From positions 930,001 through 994,000 of the forward strand of contig NZ_JAPENY010000003.1 of assembly GCF_026341825.1 (NCBI RefSeq): DNA of 64,000 bases, written 5' to 3'. Under the pieces are notes generated by a model. The model was not told the DNA's origin. It made no database searches and worked only from the letters and a program-made list of their open reading frames with translations. Origin of the DNA: Streptomyces sp. NBC_00620. GTDB taxonomy: Bacteria; Actinomycetota; Actinomycetes; Streptomycetales; Streptomycetaceae. Below are positions 1 through 8,654 of the stretch, piece after piece. The first letter of the stretch is position 1. The number at the start of each line of letters is the position of its first letter. The position numbers were made by a program, and so were the translations under genes.

Positions 1-77
1 CGTCGGAATCGCGGGCCTGGTGACGGAGGTCGGCGGCCTGATGGACGGACGGGTACGTCGAGATCCTGTCGCGCTGA
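1..77 (+). pseudogene. Remnant of a PEP-utilising phosphotransferase C-terminus
   Basis: Frame 2 (from base 2) reads GIAGLVTEVGGLM, which matches the start of the PEP-utilising mobile (swivelling His) domain of PEP synthase and rifampin phosphotransferase-type enzymes. Frame 3 then reads DGYVEILSR and a stop at 75-77, which matches the usual last residues of the same domain. About 50 codons between the two motifs are gone, including the catalytic His normally just after GGLM. The junction at about 43-48 also shifts frame. The gene runs off the left edge, so its upstream state is unknown. The domain call rests on motif memory and was not searched. Confidence 0.5.
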
Positions 78-264
78 GGCGTTCGAAAAACCAGTGGAAC
101 GGCGCCGCTGTGCGCCATTACCGTGCTGCCGAGCCAAGTCGTCTGGGTAAGGACGTGCCGTTGTACACCCTGTGAGACCTCCCGAGAGCTGATCTGTCGC
201 GCGTCGCGCATGTGCGCCGCGCTCCTTTTTGCTGCGGACTTCTCACTGAAACCGGTGTACTTCT

Positions 265-813
265 GTGCTCAATATCTGGGTGGTCATGCCCACCTGCCTG
301 CCAACCGTTCTCCGCCGTTGCCACGCGTGCGCGTCCGAACGCTTCCGGACCAGCGGAAAATTTCGCGTCAACGCAAACCACAAGCTCCTCGACGCATGGC
401 TCCTCGTGCTCTGTACGGCATGCGGGGACACGGCCAAGCTCACGATCCTGGAGCGGATGAATGTGCGCTCCGTACGACCTGAGCTGCTGGACCGGATGCA
501 CGACAACGACCCTGGTCTGACGGCTGAGTTGCTCCAGGATCCGGTCGTGCGGCGCCGTAATCGCATCGCCCTCGACTGGGACGACGCCTGGCGCCTCGAC
601 ACCGGCGGATCGGATCACCTGGACCGCGAGGTGATCGACGTATCGGTCCGCTTCGCGGCGCGGATCCCGGTCCGGCCGGTGCGACTGATCGCTGAAGGTT
701 GCGGTCTTTCGCGGGCCGAGGTCGAGCGCCTGATCACGGAGGGGAAGCTCGTTTCGGCCGTCCGGCTGAGCGGCAAGCTCTCCGGCGACTTCACCTTCAC
801 GCTCAAGCACTGA
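265..813 (+). CDS. DUF1062 family protein
   Basis: This 182-aa protein starts with GTG. Residues 1-75 carry CxxC-like pairs (CHAC, CTAC) and the signature FRVNANHKLLDAWLLVLC. It then has TAKLTILERMNVRSVRPELL and a C-terminal segment (residues 130-180) resembling a small S4-like RNA-binding fold: GLSRAEVERLITEGKLV followed by a short beta-strand end. This is the DUF1062 pattern. No biochemical role is known to me. The paired cysteines suggest zinc binding (inference). The gene stands alone and ends in a strong terminator at 824-868. Confidence 0.8.
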   Translation: MLNIWVVMPTCLPTVLRRCHACASERFRTSGKFRVNANHKLLDAWLLVLCTACGDTAKLTILERMNVRSVRPELLDRMHDNDPGLTAELLQDPVVRRRNRIALDWDDAWRLDTGGSDHLDREVIDVSVRFAARIPVRPVRLIAEGCGLSRAEVERLITEGKLVSAVRLSGKLSGDFTFTLKH

Positions 814-823
814 GCCCTCCTCG

Positions 824-868
824 GGACCAGGGCCTGTCCGGCAAGACGCGCCGGACAGGCCCTGGTCC
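824..868 (+). terminator. Rho-independent-type hairpin after the DUF1062 gene
   Basis: A perfect 19-bp inverted repeat (824-842 and 850-868) has a 7-nt loop and lies 10 bp after the stop codon. There is no T-tract, which is common in Streptomyces terminators. Confidence 0.8.
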
Positions 869-988
869 ACCGAACGCGGCACTCGGTATGTGGTCGTACG
901 CGGAAAACACCGGATTCCGGTGGCGACCGTTCACCTGCAATGGGCTGATCATGGAACCCTCAAGTACGAAACCTGGAACGGAGTCGAC

Positions 989-1654
989 GTGAAGGTAGTT
1001 CTCTTCGGTGCATCGGGCATGGTCGGGCAAGGCGTCCTGCGCGCATGCCTGGAAGACCCCGAGGTCGCCGAGGTCATCGCCGTCGTACGGCGACCGCTCG
1101 GCAAGAACGCACCGAAGCTTCGCGAAGTGCGGCACGCCGACCTCTCCGATCTCACCCCGATCGCGGCGCAGTTGTCAGGGGCGGACGCGTGTTTCTACTG
1201 CCTCGGAGTGTCGTCGGTGGGGCGCAATCGCGAGGAGTACGAGAGGATCACGTACGGCTACGCGATGGAGGCGGCGCGAGTCGTGGCGGCCGGGAATCCG
1301 CACCTGACATTCGTGTACGTGTCGGGGGAAGGCACCGACAGCACGGAACGGGGGCGAGCCTTCTGGGCCCGGGTGAAGGGCCGGACGGAGAACGCGCTGA
1401 TGGCCATGGACATGCGCGCGTACGCCTTCCGTCCCGGATGGATCCAGCCCGTCCACGGGGAGACCTCCCGAACACGGTGGTACCGAGTGGCCTACCGGAT
1501 CACGTCCTGGCTCTATCCACTCCTGCGCCGCGTGACACCCCGCTACGTGACCAGCACCGAGCACCTCGGGCGGGCGATGATCGCCGTCGCCCGGCTCGAC
1601 GGTTCCGGACCCCGCATTCTGCGGACGGACGAGATCACCCGGCTCGGCGCGTAG
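989..1654 (+). CDS. NAD(P)-binding Rossmann-fold oxidoreductase/epimerase-like protein
   Basis: This is a 221-aa protein. The N-terminus MKVVLFGASGMVGQGVL is a clear GxxGxxG dinucleotide-binding motif of the atypical (extended) SDR/NmrA-like class. Further conserved-looking segments are CFYCLGVSSVG, FVYVSGEGTD and an R-P-G-W motif near residue 150. No Tyr-x-x-x-Lys of classical SDRs is evident, as in other members of this group. The GTG start at 989 is chosen because the Rossmann motif begins at residue 1 and a purine-rich GGAACGGAG lies just upstream; a longer in-frame extension to 890 is possible. It converges on conservon 1. The substrate is unknown. Confidence 0.75.
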   Translation: MKVVLFGASGMVGQGVLRACLEDPEVAEVIAVVRRPLGKNAPKLREVRHADLSDLTPIAAQLSGADACFYCLGVSSVGRNREEYERITYGYAMEAARVVAAGNPHLTFVYVSGEGTDSTERGRAFWARVKGRTENALMAMDMRAYAFRPGWIQPVHGETSRTRWYRVAYRITSWLYPLLRRVTPRYVTSTEHLGRAMIAVARLDGSGPRILRTDEITRLGA

Positions 1655-1833
1655 AGACGTACGGACGGCAGGCCGCCGGAAATCACCGGAATCCAGCGAT
1701 GGCACTTCACCAGCGCGGCCGGGACCTTGACGGCTCGACGACAGAGGGAAGCGGCTCGATGCCGATCCGCATCCGGCCCAACGCCTCGACAGCGGCACCG
1801 CGTACTCCTGCGACAGCCCGAGGAGCGTGTGCG

Positions 1834-2457
1834 TCACAGACTCCGGCTGGGCCTGCCGTTTCTGTTCTTCTGGGCCGAGGTGGCGATCAACTGGTCGATC
1901 AGGGCGATCAGTACGTCCCGGCACGACTCGCGGTCCCGGGCGTCACAGAGGAGTACGGGAGTTCCCTCCGGCAGCGCCAGTGAGTCACGGATCTGCTCGG
2001 GGTCGTACGGATGCTTTCCGTGGAAGCCGTTGACGCCGACGACGAACGGGATGTCCCGCCGCTCGAAGAAGTCGATCGCGGCGAAGCTGGACTCCGGCCT
2101 GCGTACGTCGATGAGGACCACCGCACCCAGAGCGCCGATGGCGAGGTCGTTCCACATGAACCAGAACCGCTGCTGCCCAGGCGTGCCGAAGAGGTAGAGG
2201 ATCAGTTCCTGGCTGAGCGTGATCCGGCCGAAGTCCAGGGCCACGGTGGTGGCGTGCTTCTCCGGGATGCCGTTGAGGTCGTCGACGTCCAGGCCGGCCG
2301 AGGTCAGCGGTTCCTCGGTGCGCAGCGGGACGATCTCGCTGACCGACCCGACCATGGTCGTCTTGCCGACACCGAATCCTCCGGCGATCAGGATCTTGAC
2401 CGTGTCCGGTGCATCGGGTGCCGAGGTCCCCTGGGTGACGGGGTCAGAGCCGGCCAA
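1834..2457 (-). CDS. cvnD: Conservon small GTPase CvnD (conservon 1)
   Basis: This is a 207-aa Ras/MglA-like GTPase of the Streptomyces conservon family. The Walker A motif GGFGVGKTTMVG lies near residue 26, followed by a switch region (TTVALDFGRI) and the G3-like segment LFGTPGQQRFWFMW. The usual N-K-x-D motif appears altered (VNGFHG), as I recall for this family. It probably acts downstream of the membrane sensor CvnA. The start is TTG at 2457, placed by the GAGGGA ribosome-binding site and a 14-nt overlap with cvnC. No ATG or GTG is available before the P-loop. Confidence 0.88.
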   Translation of the reverse strand: MAGSDPVTQGTSAPDAPDTVKILIAGGFGVGKTTMVGSVSEIVPLRTEEPLTSAGLDVDDLNGIPEKHATTVALDFGRITLSQELILYLFGTPGQQRFWFMWNDLAIGALGAVVLIDVRRPESSFAAIDFFERRDIPFVVGVNGFHGKHPYDPEQIRDSLALPEGTPVLLCDARDRESCRDVLIALIDQLIATSAQKNRNGRPSRSL

Positions 2458-2800
2458 GGCCGTCCCTCACTTTCTGCAGCAGGTCCATGTCCGAGGTTCG
2501 GGAGATCTGGCGCGGCGCATGGGCGGTGATCCGGCCCTCTTCCAGCAGATCGCACAGCATGATGCAGACGACGCTCACCGACAGGTCGAGCTTGGCGGCG
2601 AGCTCCGCCACGACGACCGGCTGCGCGCACAGCCGCAGAATCCGCGTGTGCTCGGGCTGCGGCCGGGCGGCCCGGTCGGGCGGCGGGTCCACCGCGGTGA
2701 CCATCGTGATGAGGGTGAAGTCGGCGCGGCTGGGCCGGGTCCGACCGCCGGTCAGCGTGAACGGCCGTACCAGACGGCCCGCCGCGTCGCCTCCGTTCAC
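2444..2800 (-). CDS. cvnC: Conservon DUF742 protein CvnC (conservon 1)
   Basis: This is a 118-aa DUF742 protein with the hallmark GRLVRPFTLTGGRTRP near the N-terminus and a winged-helix-like C-terminal half (VVAELAAKLDLSVSVVCIMLCDLLEEGRI). In conservons this protein is thought to join CvnA, CvnB and CvnD in a membrane complex. I chose the GTG at 2800, which starts one base after the cvnB stop. A start at 2848 would give 16 more residues but would overlap cvnB by 47 bp. Confidence 0.85.
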   Translation of the reverse strand: MNGGDAAGRLVRPFTLTGGRTRPSRADFTLITMVTAVDPPPDRAARPQPEHTRILRLCAQPVVVAELAAKLDLSVSVVCIMLCDLLEEGRITAHAPRQISRTSDMDLLQKVRDGLGRL

Positions 2801-2801
2801 C

Positions 2802-3245
2802 TCACTCGCCGTTGTCGGTGATGGCGATGCCGGCGCGGGGTGCCGCACTGAGGTGCTCGCCGATCTTCTTCACCAGCATGTTCATCTGGTACGCGACCAC
2901 GCCGACGTCCGCGCCCTGGCTGGTGAGCACCGCGAGGTGGGCGCCGGGTCCTGCCGTGCTGAGTATCAGATAGCAGTTGGCCATCTCGATGAGTGCCTGG
3001 CGCACGGGGCCGCCTCGGAAGTCCATGCTGACGCCCTTACTGAGGCTCATCAGGCCGGACGCGGTCGCCGCCAGCCGCTCGGCGTCGTCCCGCAGGAAGC
3101 CCGTGGACCTGCTGACGACCAGTCCGTCCTCGGAGAGCACGACGGCGTGGTTCACCTCGGCGACCCGTTCCACCAGTCCGGTGAGCAGCTGGTCGAGCTG
3201 GCTGTGCGTAGCGGGGACGGGACGTGTCATTTCTCTGTCCTTCAT
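2802..3245 (-). CDS. cvnB: Conservon roadblock/LC7 protein CvnB (conservon 1)
   Basis: This is a 147-aa roadblock/LC7-domain protein with LDQLLTGLVERVAEVNHAVVLSEDGL followed by the typical beta/alpha pattern. Roadblock proteins regulate small GTPases, so the partner is likely CvnD from the same operon. The ATG at 3245 overlaps the cvnA stop in an ATGA junction, which implies translational coupling. A second in-frame ATG five codons later (3230) is an alternative start. Confidence 0.87.
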   Translation of the reverse strand: MKDREMTRPVPATHSQLDQLLTGLVERVAEVNHAVVLSEDGLVVSRSTGFLRDDAERLAATASGLMSLSKGVSMDFRGGPVRQALIEMANCYLILSTAGPGAHLAVLTSQGADVGVVAYQMNMLVKKIGEHLSAAPRAGIAITDNGE

Positions 3246-5677
3246 GAGCGGTCTGCGGGCGGAGTCGAGGTGACGGATGCGCCTTCCGGTGCGGCTTCTT
3301 CCCCTTGGTCGCCCGTCGTATCCGTGGCGTCGTCACGCGCCTGGAGCGTTCCGCGCTGGAAGCCGGCGAGGGAGGAGGCCGCGCGCTCGGCGCTGAAGTC
3401 CTCGAAGGAGTCGTCAGCGGCCACGGTGGGCCCGGAGTCCTCCCGCAGCTCGGCGGCCAGGCTGGTCTGCGGTACCCGGCGCGGCAGCGGGGAGAGTTCT
3501 CCCCCGCTCTCGCCTTCGCTCGCGTCCGGGTGGGGCATGCCGGAGGCGGACCGGGACGCGTCGGCGGTCGGAGAGGCCGCGGCCGTCCGAACCCGGGCGA
3601 CGGGCTGGGTCTCCCGCGAGCGCTCGTGGGTCTGCCGCTCCGGGCCGGGAGTGTTCGCAGTGGAGCCCTTCGCGGCTGCGGCCGACTCCTGGGCCGGGGA
3701 GTCCGCCGAACCCGCCGACTCCTTGTCCGTGGAAGGGGATTCGCCGGGCTCCCGCACCACGATGTCGTGCGGGATGAGCACGATCGCGGTGGTTCCTCCG
3801 TACGGCGAGGAGCGCAGCGTGACGGCGATGCCGTGCCGGGTGGCCAGCCGGGCGATCACGAACATGCCGAGCCGCAGGTCGTCGGCCAGCGCCACCACGT
3901 CGAACTGCGGGGGGACCGCCAACTGGGCGTTGAACGCCGCGTAGTCCTCCTCGGACATACCCAGGCCGCGGTCCTCGATCTCGACGGCGAGTCCCTTGGC
4001 CACCATCCCGGCCCGCATCCCGACCGGGCTGGGCGCGGGTGAGTACGCGGTCGCGTTGTCGATGAGTTCGGCCAGCAGGTGGATGACGTCCGCCACCGCG
4101 GGCGGGGTGAGGAACACCTCCTCATCGGTGTGCACCTCCACCCGCTGGTACTCGGCGATCTCACCGATGGCGCTGCGCAGGATGTCGATCAGCGCGACCG
4201 GTTCGGTCCAGCTGCGCCGGGGCTGCCCGCCGCTGATGATGACGAGGTTCTCCTCGTACCGGCGCAACTGGCTTGCGTTGGAATCGAGTTCGTACAGGCC
4301 CTTGAGGATCTGCGGGTCCTGGTGCTCGCGTTCCAGGGTGTCGAGCTTGCTGAGCTGCAGGTTGACCAGGTTCTGGCTCTGCCGGGCGATGCCCAGGATC
4401 ACCTTCTGGAAGCCGCGTCTGGTGTCGGCGAGTTCCACCGCGGTGTGCACGGCCGTGCGCTGCGCGGTGTTGAACGCCTGTGCCACCTGGCCGAGTTCGT
4501 CCCTGCCGTAGTCCAGTGGGGGCGCGGCGGACGCCATGTCGATCTTCTCGCCGCGGTCGAGGCGGGCGACCACGTCGGGCAGCCGTTCCTCCGCCAGGCT
4601 GAGGGTGGCGATCCGCAGTCCGCGCAGCCGACGGGAGAGGGACCGGGTGATGCGCCACGACATCACGACGCACACCAGCAGGGCGACGAGTCCGCCGGCG
4701 CTCAGCGAGGCCGCTTTGATCAGCAGTCCCTGCGCCTTGTCGTCGCTGCGTTCCAGCAGCGCGGCCGTCTCTTGGCGAATCAGGATCGTGTACTCGTCCG
4801 AGAGCTTGGCCAGTGCGGCGCTCCACCGCTTCTGCGCGTCCGGCAGAGCGATCTCGCGGTCATCGGTGAGGCCCTTGGCCCGGGCCGCGAGCACCTGGTC
4901 CTCGACGGCCTCCAGGGTCTTCCACTCCGGGCTCTGGAGGACCCGCTCGGTCTGTGTCTTCAACGTGCCGCGCACCGAGGGCTGGAGCTGGTCCTCGACG
5001 AGCCAGCGCCGTACGTTGACCAGCTGCGTGAATTGGTCCCACGACTTCTCGTCGAGCCGCCCCGACGGCCAGGCCAGGTGCAGTTGGGCGTCCTCCTGGG
5101 AGACCAGTTCCGCCGAGTGCTCAAGGGCGACGAGCGGCCCGGCTTGCGAGGTGAGGTCACCGTCGTCGACCTGGGAGAGTTCCTGGAAGGCGTGGATCTG
5201 GTCGTCGATGATCGAGGTGTACTGGGCCAGTGCCTGGTCGCCGGTCATGTTGGTGGGGTTGTCCACCTGGCCCCGGTAGTACTCCAGGCTCCCCATCGAG
5301 GCGATGACCGAGTACATCCGGTCGGCGATCCGCTCGGGGGCCTGCTGGATCGCATCGGACTGGCCGACCAGTTTGGCGACCTCTTCGTCGGTACGTTTCC
5401 GCTGCTCGTCCAGGGCGGTCCGGGAGCTGTCGGGCGAGGCCAACAGCACGGCCGACAGGCTGCGTTCCTGCTGCAGCGCGAGCGTCGCCTCGGTGCCCAT
5501 GGCTCCGGTCGACTTGCTCAGTCCGGTCTGGTCCAGCAGCCGCAGACCCTCGGAGAACATCTGGATCGTCGTCACACCCCAGATGGCGGCGAGGGTGACG
5601 CTGGGGACCAGAGCCAGAAGGATCAGCGAGAGTCGTATGGACCCGAGACGGCGCCGGGCACCTGTCCGTGGAGACAT
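3242..5677 (-). CDS. cvnA: Conservon sensor histidine-kinase-like protein CvnA (conservon 1)
   Basis: This is an 811-aa membrane sensor. A first transmembrane helix lies at about residues 13-35. It is followed by an extracytoplasmic nitrate/nitrite-sensor-like (NIT) helical domain to about 310, a second helix near 330-350 and a HAMP-like segment. The HATPase domain shows the N-box ELIDNAT, G1 EDRGLGM and a G2-like segment. I see no clear phospho-acceptor H-box, in line with conservon kinases. The last 170 residues are a low-complexity Ala/Pro/Ser/Glu tail. The ATG at 5677 is preferred over upstream starts because it places the basic N-terminus directly before the first helix. It is the first gene of the operon that runs to 1834. 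Confidence 0.85.
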   Translation of the reverse strand: MSPRTGARRRLGSIRLSLILLALVPSVTLAAIWGVTTIQMFSEGLRLLDQTGLSKSTGAMGTEATLALQQERSLSAVLLASPDSSRTALDEQRKRTDEEVAKLVGQSDAIQQAPERIADRMYSVIASMGSLEYYRGQVDNPTNMTGDQALAQYTSIIDDQIHAFQELSQVDDGDLTSQAGPLVALEHSAELVSQEDAQLHLAWPSGRLDEKSWDQFTQLVNVRRWLVEDQLQPSVRGTLKTQTERVLQSPEWKTLEAVEDQVLAARAKGLTDDREIALPDAQKRWSAALAKLSDEYTILIRQETAALLERSDDKAQGLLIKAASLSAGGLVALLVCVVMSWRITRSLSRRLRGLRIATLSLAEERLPDVVARLDRGEKIDMASAAPPLDYGRDELGQVAQAFNTAQRTAVHTAVELADTRRGFQKVILGIARQSQNLVNLQLSKLDTLEREHQDPQILKGLYELDSNASQLRRYEENLVIISGGQPRRSWTEPVALIDILRSAIGEIAEYQRVEVHTDEEVFLTPPAVADVIHLLAELIDNATAYSPAPSPVGMRAGMVAKGLAVEIEDRGLGMSEEDYAAFNAQLAVPPQFDVVALADDLRLGMFVIARLATRHGIAVTLRSSPYGGTTAIVLIPHDIVVREPGESPSTDKESAGSADSPAQESAAAAKGSTANTPGPERQTHERSRETQPVARVRTAAASPTADASRSASGMPHPDASEGESGGELSPLPRRVPQTSLAAELREDSGPTVAADDSFEDFSAERAASSLAGFQRGTLQARDDATDTTGDQGEEAAPEGASVTSTPPADRS

Positions 5678-5888
5678 GGTCGTCCTAGGGCGATCAACAA
5701 GCGGATGTGGGCTGCGGGGGGTGAGGGAGCGGGCATGGTGAGCGGGGGCGGGGTTTCGGACGAGCGCGGCGGGGGTGACCGTATGTCCGTACAACCCCAA
5801 GGGGTGTGCAGGATGCTATCCGTACAAGTGACCGTACACACGGTGAGTACCCGAAACCTTGGTCACGCCGTTATATGACGGCGGCGGA

Positions 5889-6911
5889 TCAGCGGGTCCC
5901 CTTGGCCGCGAACTCCGCGACCGCGGCGACGTTCTCCTTGGTGACGAACGCCGGACCGGTGAGCACCGGAGCCACTCCGCCGCCGCTGAGATTGCCGTTG
6001 GTCTTGTAGAGCCAGAGCGAGTCCACGGCGAGATAGCCCTGCAGATAGGGCTGTTGGTCCACCGCGAACTGCACATCCCCCGACTGCACGGCCTTGACCA
6101 GGTCCGTGTTGAGGTCGAAGGTGGCGACCTTGGCCTTGCTGCCCGCCTCCTTCACGGACTTCACCGCAGCGAGTGCGAAGCCCGCCCCGTTCGTGACGAC
6201 TTCGTCGATGGTCGGGTCCTGCCGCACCTTGGCCGTGATGGCCTCGGTCGCCGTGTCGATGTCGGCGCCGTTCACGTAGAGATTCTCGGTGTCGCCGCCG
6301 AACGTCTTCTTCACACCGGCGCAGCGCGCCTCCAGTCCGACGTTGCCCTGCTCGTGGATGACGCACAGGGCGTGCTTGGCGTTGTAGCCGTCCAGTCTGT
6401 CGCCGACGGCCTGGCCCGCGACACTGTCGTCCTGGCCGAAGTACTCAAGGAGGCCCTCCGACTGCCAGGCGTCGATACCGGAGTTGAGGCCGACAACGGG
6501 GATGCCGGCCGCCTCGGCCTGGCCGACCGCGCTCTTCATCGCTTCCGGCTTGGCCAGGGTCACCGCGATGCCGTCGACCCGGTCGGCGACCGCGTCCCGC
6601 ACCAGGTCCGCCTGACCCGTGGCGACGGGGTCGTTCGTGTACGTCAGGTCGATGTTGTCCTTGGCGGCCGCCGCCTGCGCGCCCTTCTGCACCAGCTCCC
6701 AGAACACGTCCCCCGGGGCGCTGTGGGTGATCAGGGCGATCTTGAGCCGGGGAGTTCCCGCCTGGCCGGCCGGGGCGGCGTCGCTGCCGGATTCCGACCC
6801 GCCGGAGGAGGAGCAGCCTGCGGCGAGCAGGCAGACGGCGGCGAAGGCGGAGGCCAGGGCCGTGCCGCGCACGCAACTGCCGGACAGGTGACGTGAGGGA
6901 GTCATGTTCAT
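5889..6911 (-). CDS. Sugar-type periplasmic-binding lipoprotein (orphan ABC solute receptor)
   Basis: This is a 340-aa secreted lipoprotein. A signal peptide (SCVRGTALASAFAAVCLLAAGC) carries the lipobox LAAGC, and a Ser/Gly-rich spacer follows. The body is a Peripla_BP_4 / LacI-type sugar-binding fold: LKIALITHSAPGDVFWELVQKGAQAAA, the PVVGLNSGID region, TNGAGFALAAVKSV and a YLQGYLAVDSLWLYK hinge. This class binds monosaccharides or inositol-like ligands for ABC importers. No permease or ATPase gene lies next to it. The ATG at 6911 (or 6905) is chosen because it starts the signal peptide. Confidence 0.82.
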   Translation of the reverse strand: MNMTPSRHLSGSCVRGTALASAFAAVCLLAAGCSSSGGSESGSDAAPAGQAGTPRLKIALITHSAPGDVFWELVQKGAQAAAAKDNIDLTYTNDPVATGQADLVRDAVADRVDGIAVTLAKPEAMKSAVGQAEAAGIPVVGLNSGIDAWQSEGLLEYFGQDDSVAGQAVGDRLDGYNAKHALCVIHEQGNVGLEARCAGVKKTFGGDTENLYVNGADIDTATEAITAKVRQDPTIDEVVTNGAGFALAAVKSVKEAGSKAKVATFDLNTDLVKAVQSGDVQFAVDQQPYLQGYLAVDSLWLYKTNGNLSGGGVAPVLTGPAFVTKENVAAVAEFAAKGTR

Positions 6912-7332
6912 GGTGGTGCAGCACCTCGCTGTGCGGCCGGGCAAGCGGATGGGGGGCGTCAAGTCGGTACGACCGTCGGCGAGATGTGGACCGACTGTCT
7001 GACTATCGCTTGCCGGAGCAAAGCGCGTGTGACGCCTGGTAGTCAAGTGAGCACCTGCTCAGGGTGTCCGGCGGACATGCCCGAGACGCGGAGTCCGGCA
7101 CGCCCAACCGGCCTGCAGGGGGCTTCCCTCCGGCCCGATCCGCCGCACCCGCCACGAACTCGCCGACGAGCGTCGGCCACGCCCTCGACGACCTGCGAGG
7201 CTCCCGCAGCCCGACCAGCCGCAGTCACAACTGAGCCGTATCCCCCTTCCAGGCTTGTAAGCGGTCCGTCGGCAAGAAAAGATTCGTCAGCGACTGTTAT
7301 TGCGAGTGACCGAGTGTCGACGGAGGGGCATC
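6912..7332. other. Gene-free spacer with divergent promoters
   Basis: About 420 bp separate the reverse-strand lipoprotein from the forward TetR gene. Reading frames here are short, arginine/proline-rich and carry no recognisable motif. The spacer must hold both promoters. I see no 18-bp autoregulatory-type site of the kind present at 9927, 11142 and 18327. The only weak resemblance is a CCTTCC near 7247. Confidence 0.5.
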
Positions 7333-7911
7333 ATGGTGAAACAGGAAAGGGCTTCGAGGACTCACGAGCGGTTCTTGGACGCGTCGGCCCACGAGTTCTC
7401 GCGCCATGGCTACGCGGGCGCCAATCTCCAGCGCATCGCAGCCCATGTCGGCATGACCAAGGGGGCGCTGTACGCCCACTTCCCGTCCAAGGACGCTCTC
7501 GCCGCCGTGTTCACCGCCGCGTTCGACCGGGTGGGACACGAGCTGCTGCAGGAGATCGGTGAGGGCGACCCGCCGCTGACGAGCCTGCGCCACGTCACGA
7601 TCGGCTTCGTCCGCCGTATGCAGTCGGACCTGCGCTTCCGCGCCGGTCTCCGACTCGCGTCCGAGGAGGCCTGCACCCAGGGACGGGTACCGGCCCTCAT
7701 CGTCGACATTTCGGCCGCGCTCACCCGGCTCGTCGGCGACGCCCAGGAGAAGGAGCAGTTGACCAACCGGCAGCATCCGGAACTGATCAGCTCGCTCGTG
7801 GTGGCCCTGATGTTCGGGATGTACTACACCGCACCGGCGACCGGAATCGGCGACAACGCCGAACAGGTGCGCCAGGTCTGGCAATTGCTCTCCGTCAATG
7901 ACACGGAGTGA
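7333..7911 (+). CDS. TetR-family regulator of the gamma-butyrolactone receptor type
   Basis: This is a 192-aa protein. The N-terminal helix-turn-helix (VKQERASRTHERFLDASA, then GMTKGALYAHFPSKDALAAVF) is the ArpA/ScbR-type signature. The ligand domain differs from the second receptor at 11186: it ends FGMYYTAPATGIGDNAEQVRQVW and lacks the QHISWVLDDRADL stretch. It could be a pseudo-receptor of the ScbR2/JadR2 kind (inference). The ATG at 7333 follows a CGGAGGGG ribosome-binding site. It converges with the HAD phosphatase gene. Confidence 0.82.
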   Translation: MVKQERASRTHERFLDASAHEFSRHGYAGANLQRIAAHVGMTKGALYAHFPSKDALAAVFTAAFDRVGHELLQEIGEGDPPLTSLRHVTIGFVRRMQSDLRFRAGLRLASEEACTQGRVPALIVDISAALTRLVGDAQEKEQLTNRQHPELISSLVVALMFGMYYTAPATGIGDNAEQVRQVWQLLSVNDTE

Positions 7912-7970
7912 CGGCAGACCGGGGCGGAACAACGGCAGACACTCCCCGGCGGCTCCAGTCCCCCGGAGTC

Positions 7971-8654
7971 TCAGACCACCGCACCCACCGGCAGAACCCG
8001 GGCCCCGGGTATCGCCGCCAGCAACTCCGCGCTGCCGCCCACCACAACAGGGTGTCCGACCTCCGTGAGCATCGGCAGGTCGGACGGATGGTCTCCGTAC
8101 GCGTAGCAGTCGGCCAAGTCGGTGTCCGGGTAACCCTCGGCCAGGTCCCGTACCACTCTCCGCTTGCCCTCCCCGATGCACGGCTCTCCGGTCACCGCTC
8201 CGGTGAGGATCCCGTCCCTCGCCTCGGGGCGGGTGCAGAGCACATGGCAGGCGCCGATGTCGGCCGCGACGGGGTCCACCACCGCGGGGAAGGAACCCGA
8301 GACCAGAACGAGCCGGTCCCCGGCCTCCCGGTGCTCGCGCAGTGCCGTGCGCGTGGCCGGCACATAGAAGCCCGGCACGGCGCTGCGCTGCGCGAACCAT
8401 TCGGTTCCCCAGGCCGTCACGACGTCGAGACGTTCGCCCCTCCAAGCCTCGTAGTACGCGCGGTTTCCCACCTCACGCGGGGCGCCTCCGGCCACCAGGG
8501 CGGCGATACGACGCCGTGTTCCGGCCGCGTGCAGGGCTCCGTCGGTGCCGTGCCGGGCGGCGAAGTAGAAGTCCAGGAAGTCGAACAGACTCTTGCCGCT
8601 GATCAGCGTCTCGTCGACGTCGCTGAACACCAGCCGGCGGGGCGTGTCAGGCAT
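7971..8654 (-). CDS. HAD-IB family phosphatase
   Basis: This is a 227-aa haloacid-dehalogenase-fold hydrolase. Motif I is VFSDVDETLI near residue 10, motif II is LVLVSGSFP near residue 115, motif III is GEGKRRVV and motif IV is CYAYGDHPSDLPML. This is the SerB-like subclass, acting on small phosphorylated metabolites. The gene overlaps the preceding flavoenzyme by 8 bp and shares its promoter. A-factor synthesis by the AfsA route requires a dephosphorylation step after the AfsA condensation, so a role in the butenolide signal pathway is plausible. That role is inference from context. Confidence 0.82.
   Translation of the reverse strand: MPDTPRRLVFSDVDETLISGKSLFDFLDFYFAARHGTDGALHAAGTRRRIAALVAGGAPREVGNRAYYEAWRGERLDVVTAWGTEWFAQRSAVPGFYVPATRTALREHREAGDRLVLVSGSFPAVVDPVAADIGACHVLCTRPEARDGILTGAVTGEPCIGEGKRRVVRDLAEGYPDTDLADCYAYGDHPSDLPMLTEVGHPVVVGGSAELLAAIPGARVLPVGAVV

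Noticed and set aside
118..882. Long reverse-strand open frame opposite the DUF1062 gene
   Set aside because: Arginine/glutamate-rich sequence with no motif. It mirrors the real forward gene and spans its terminator, a typical high-GC shadow frame.
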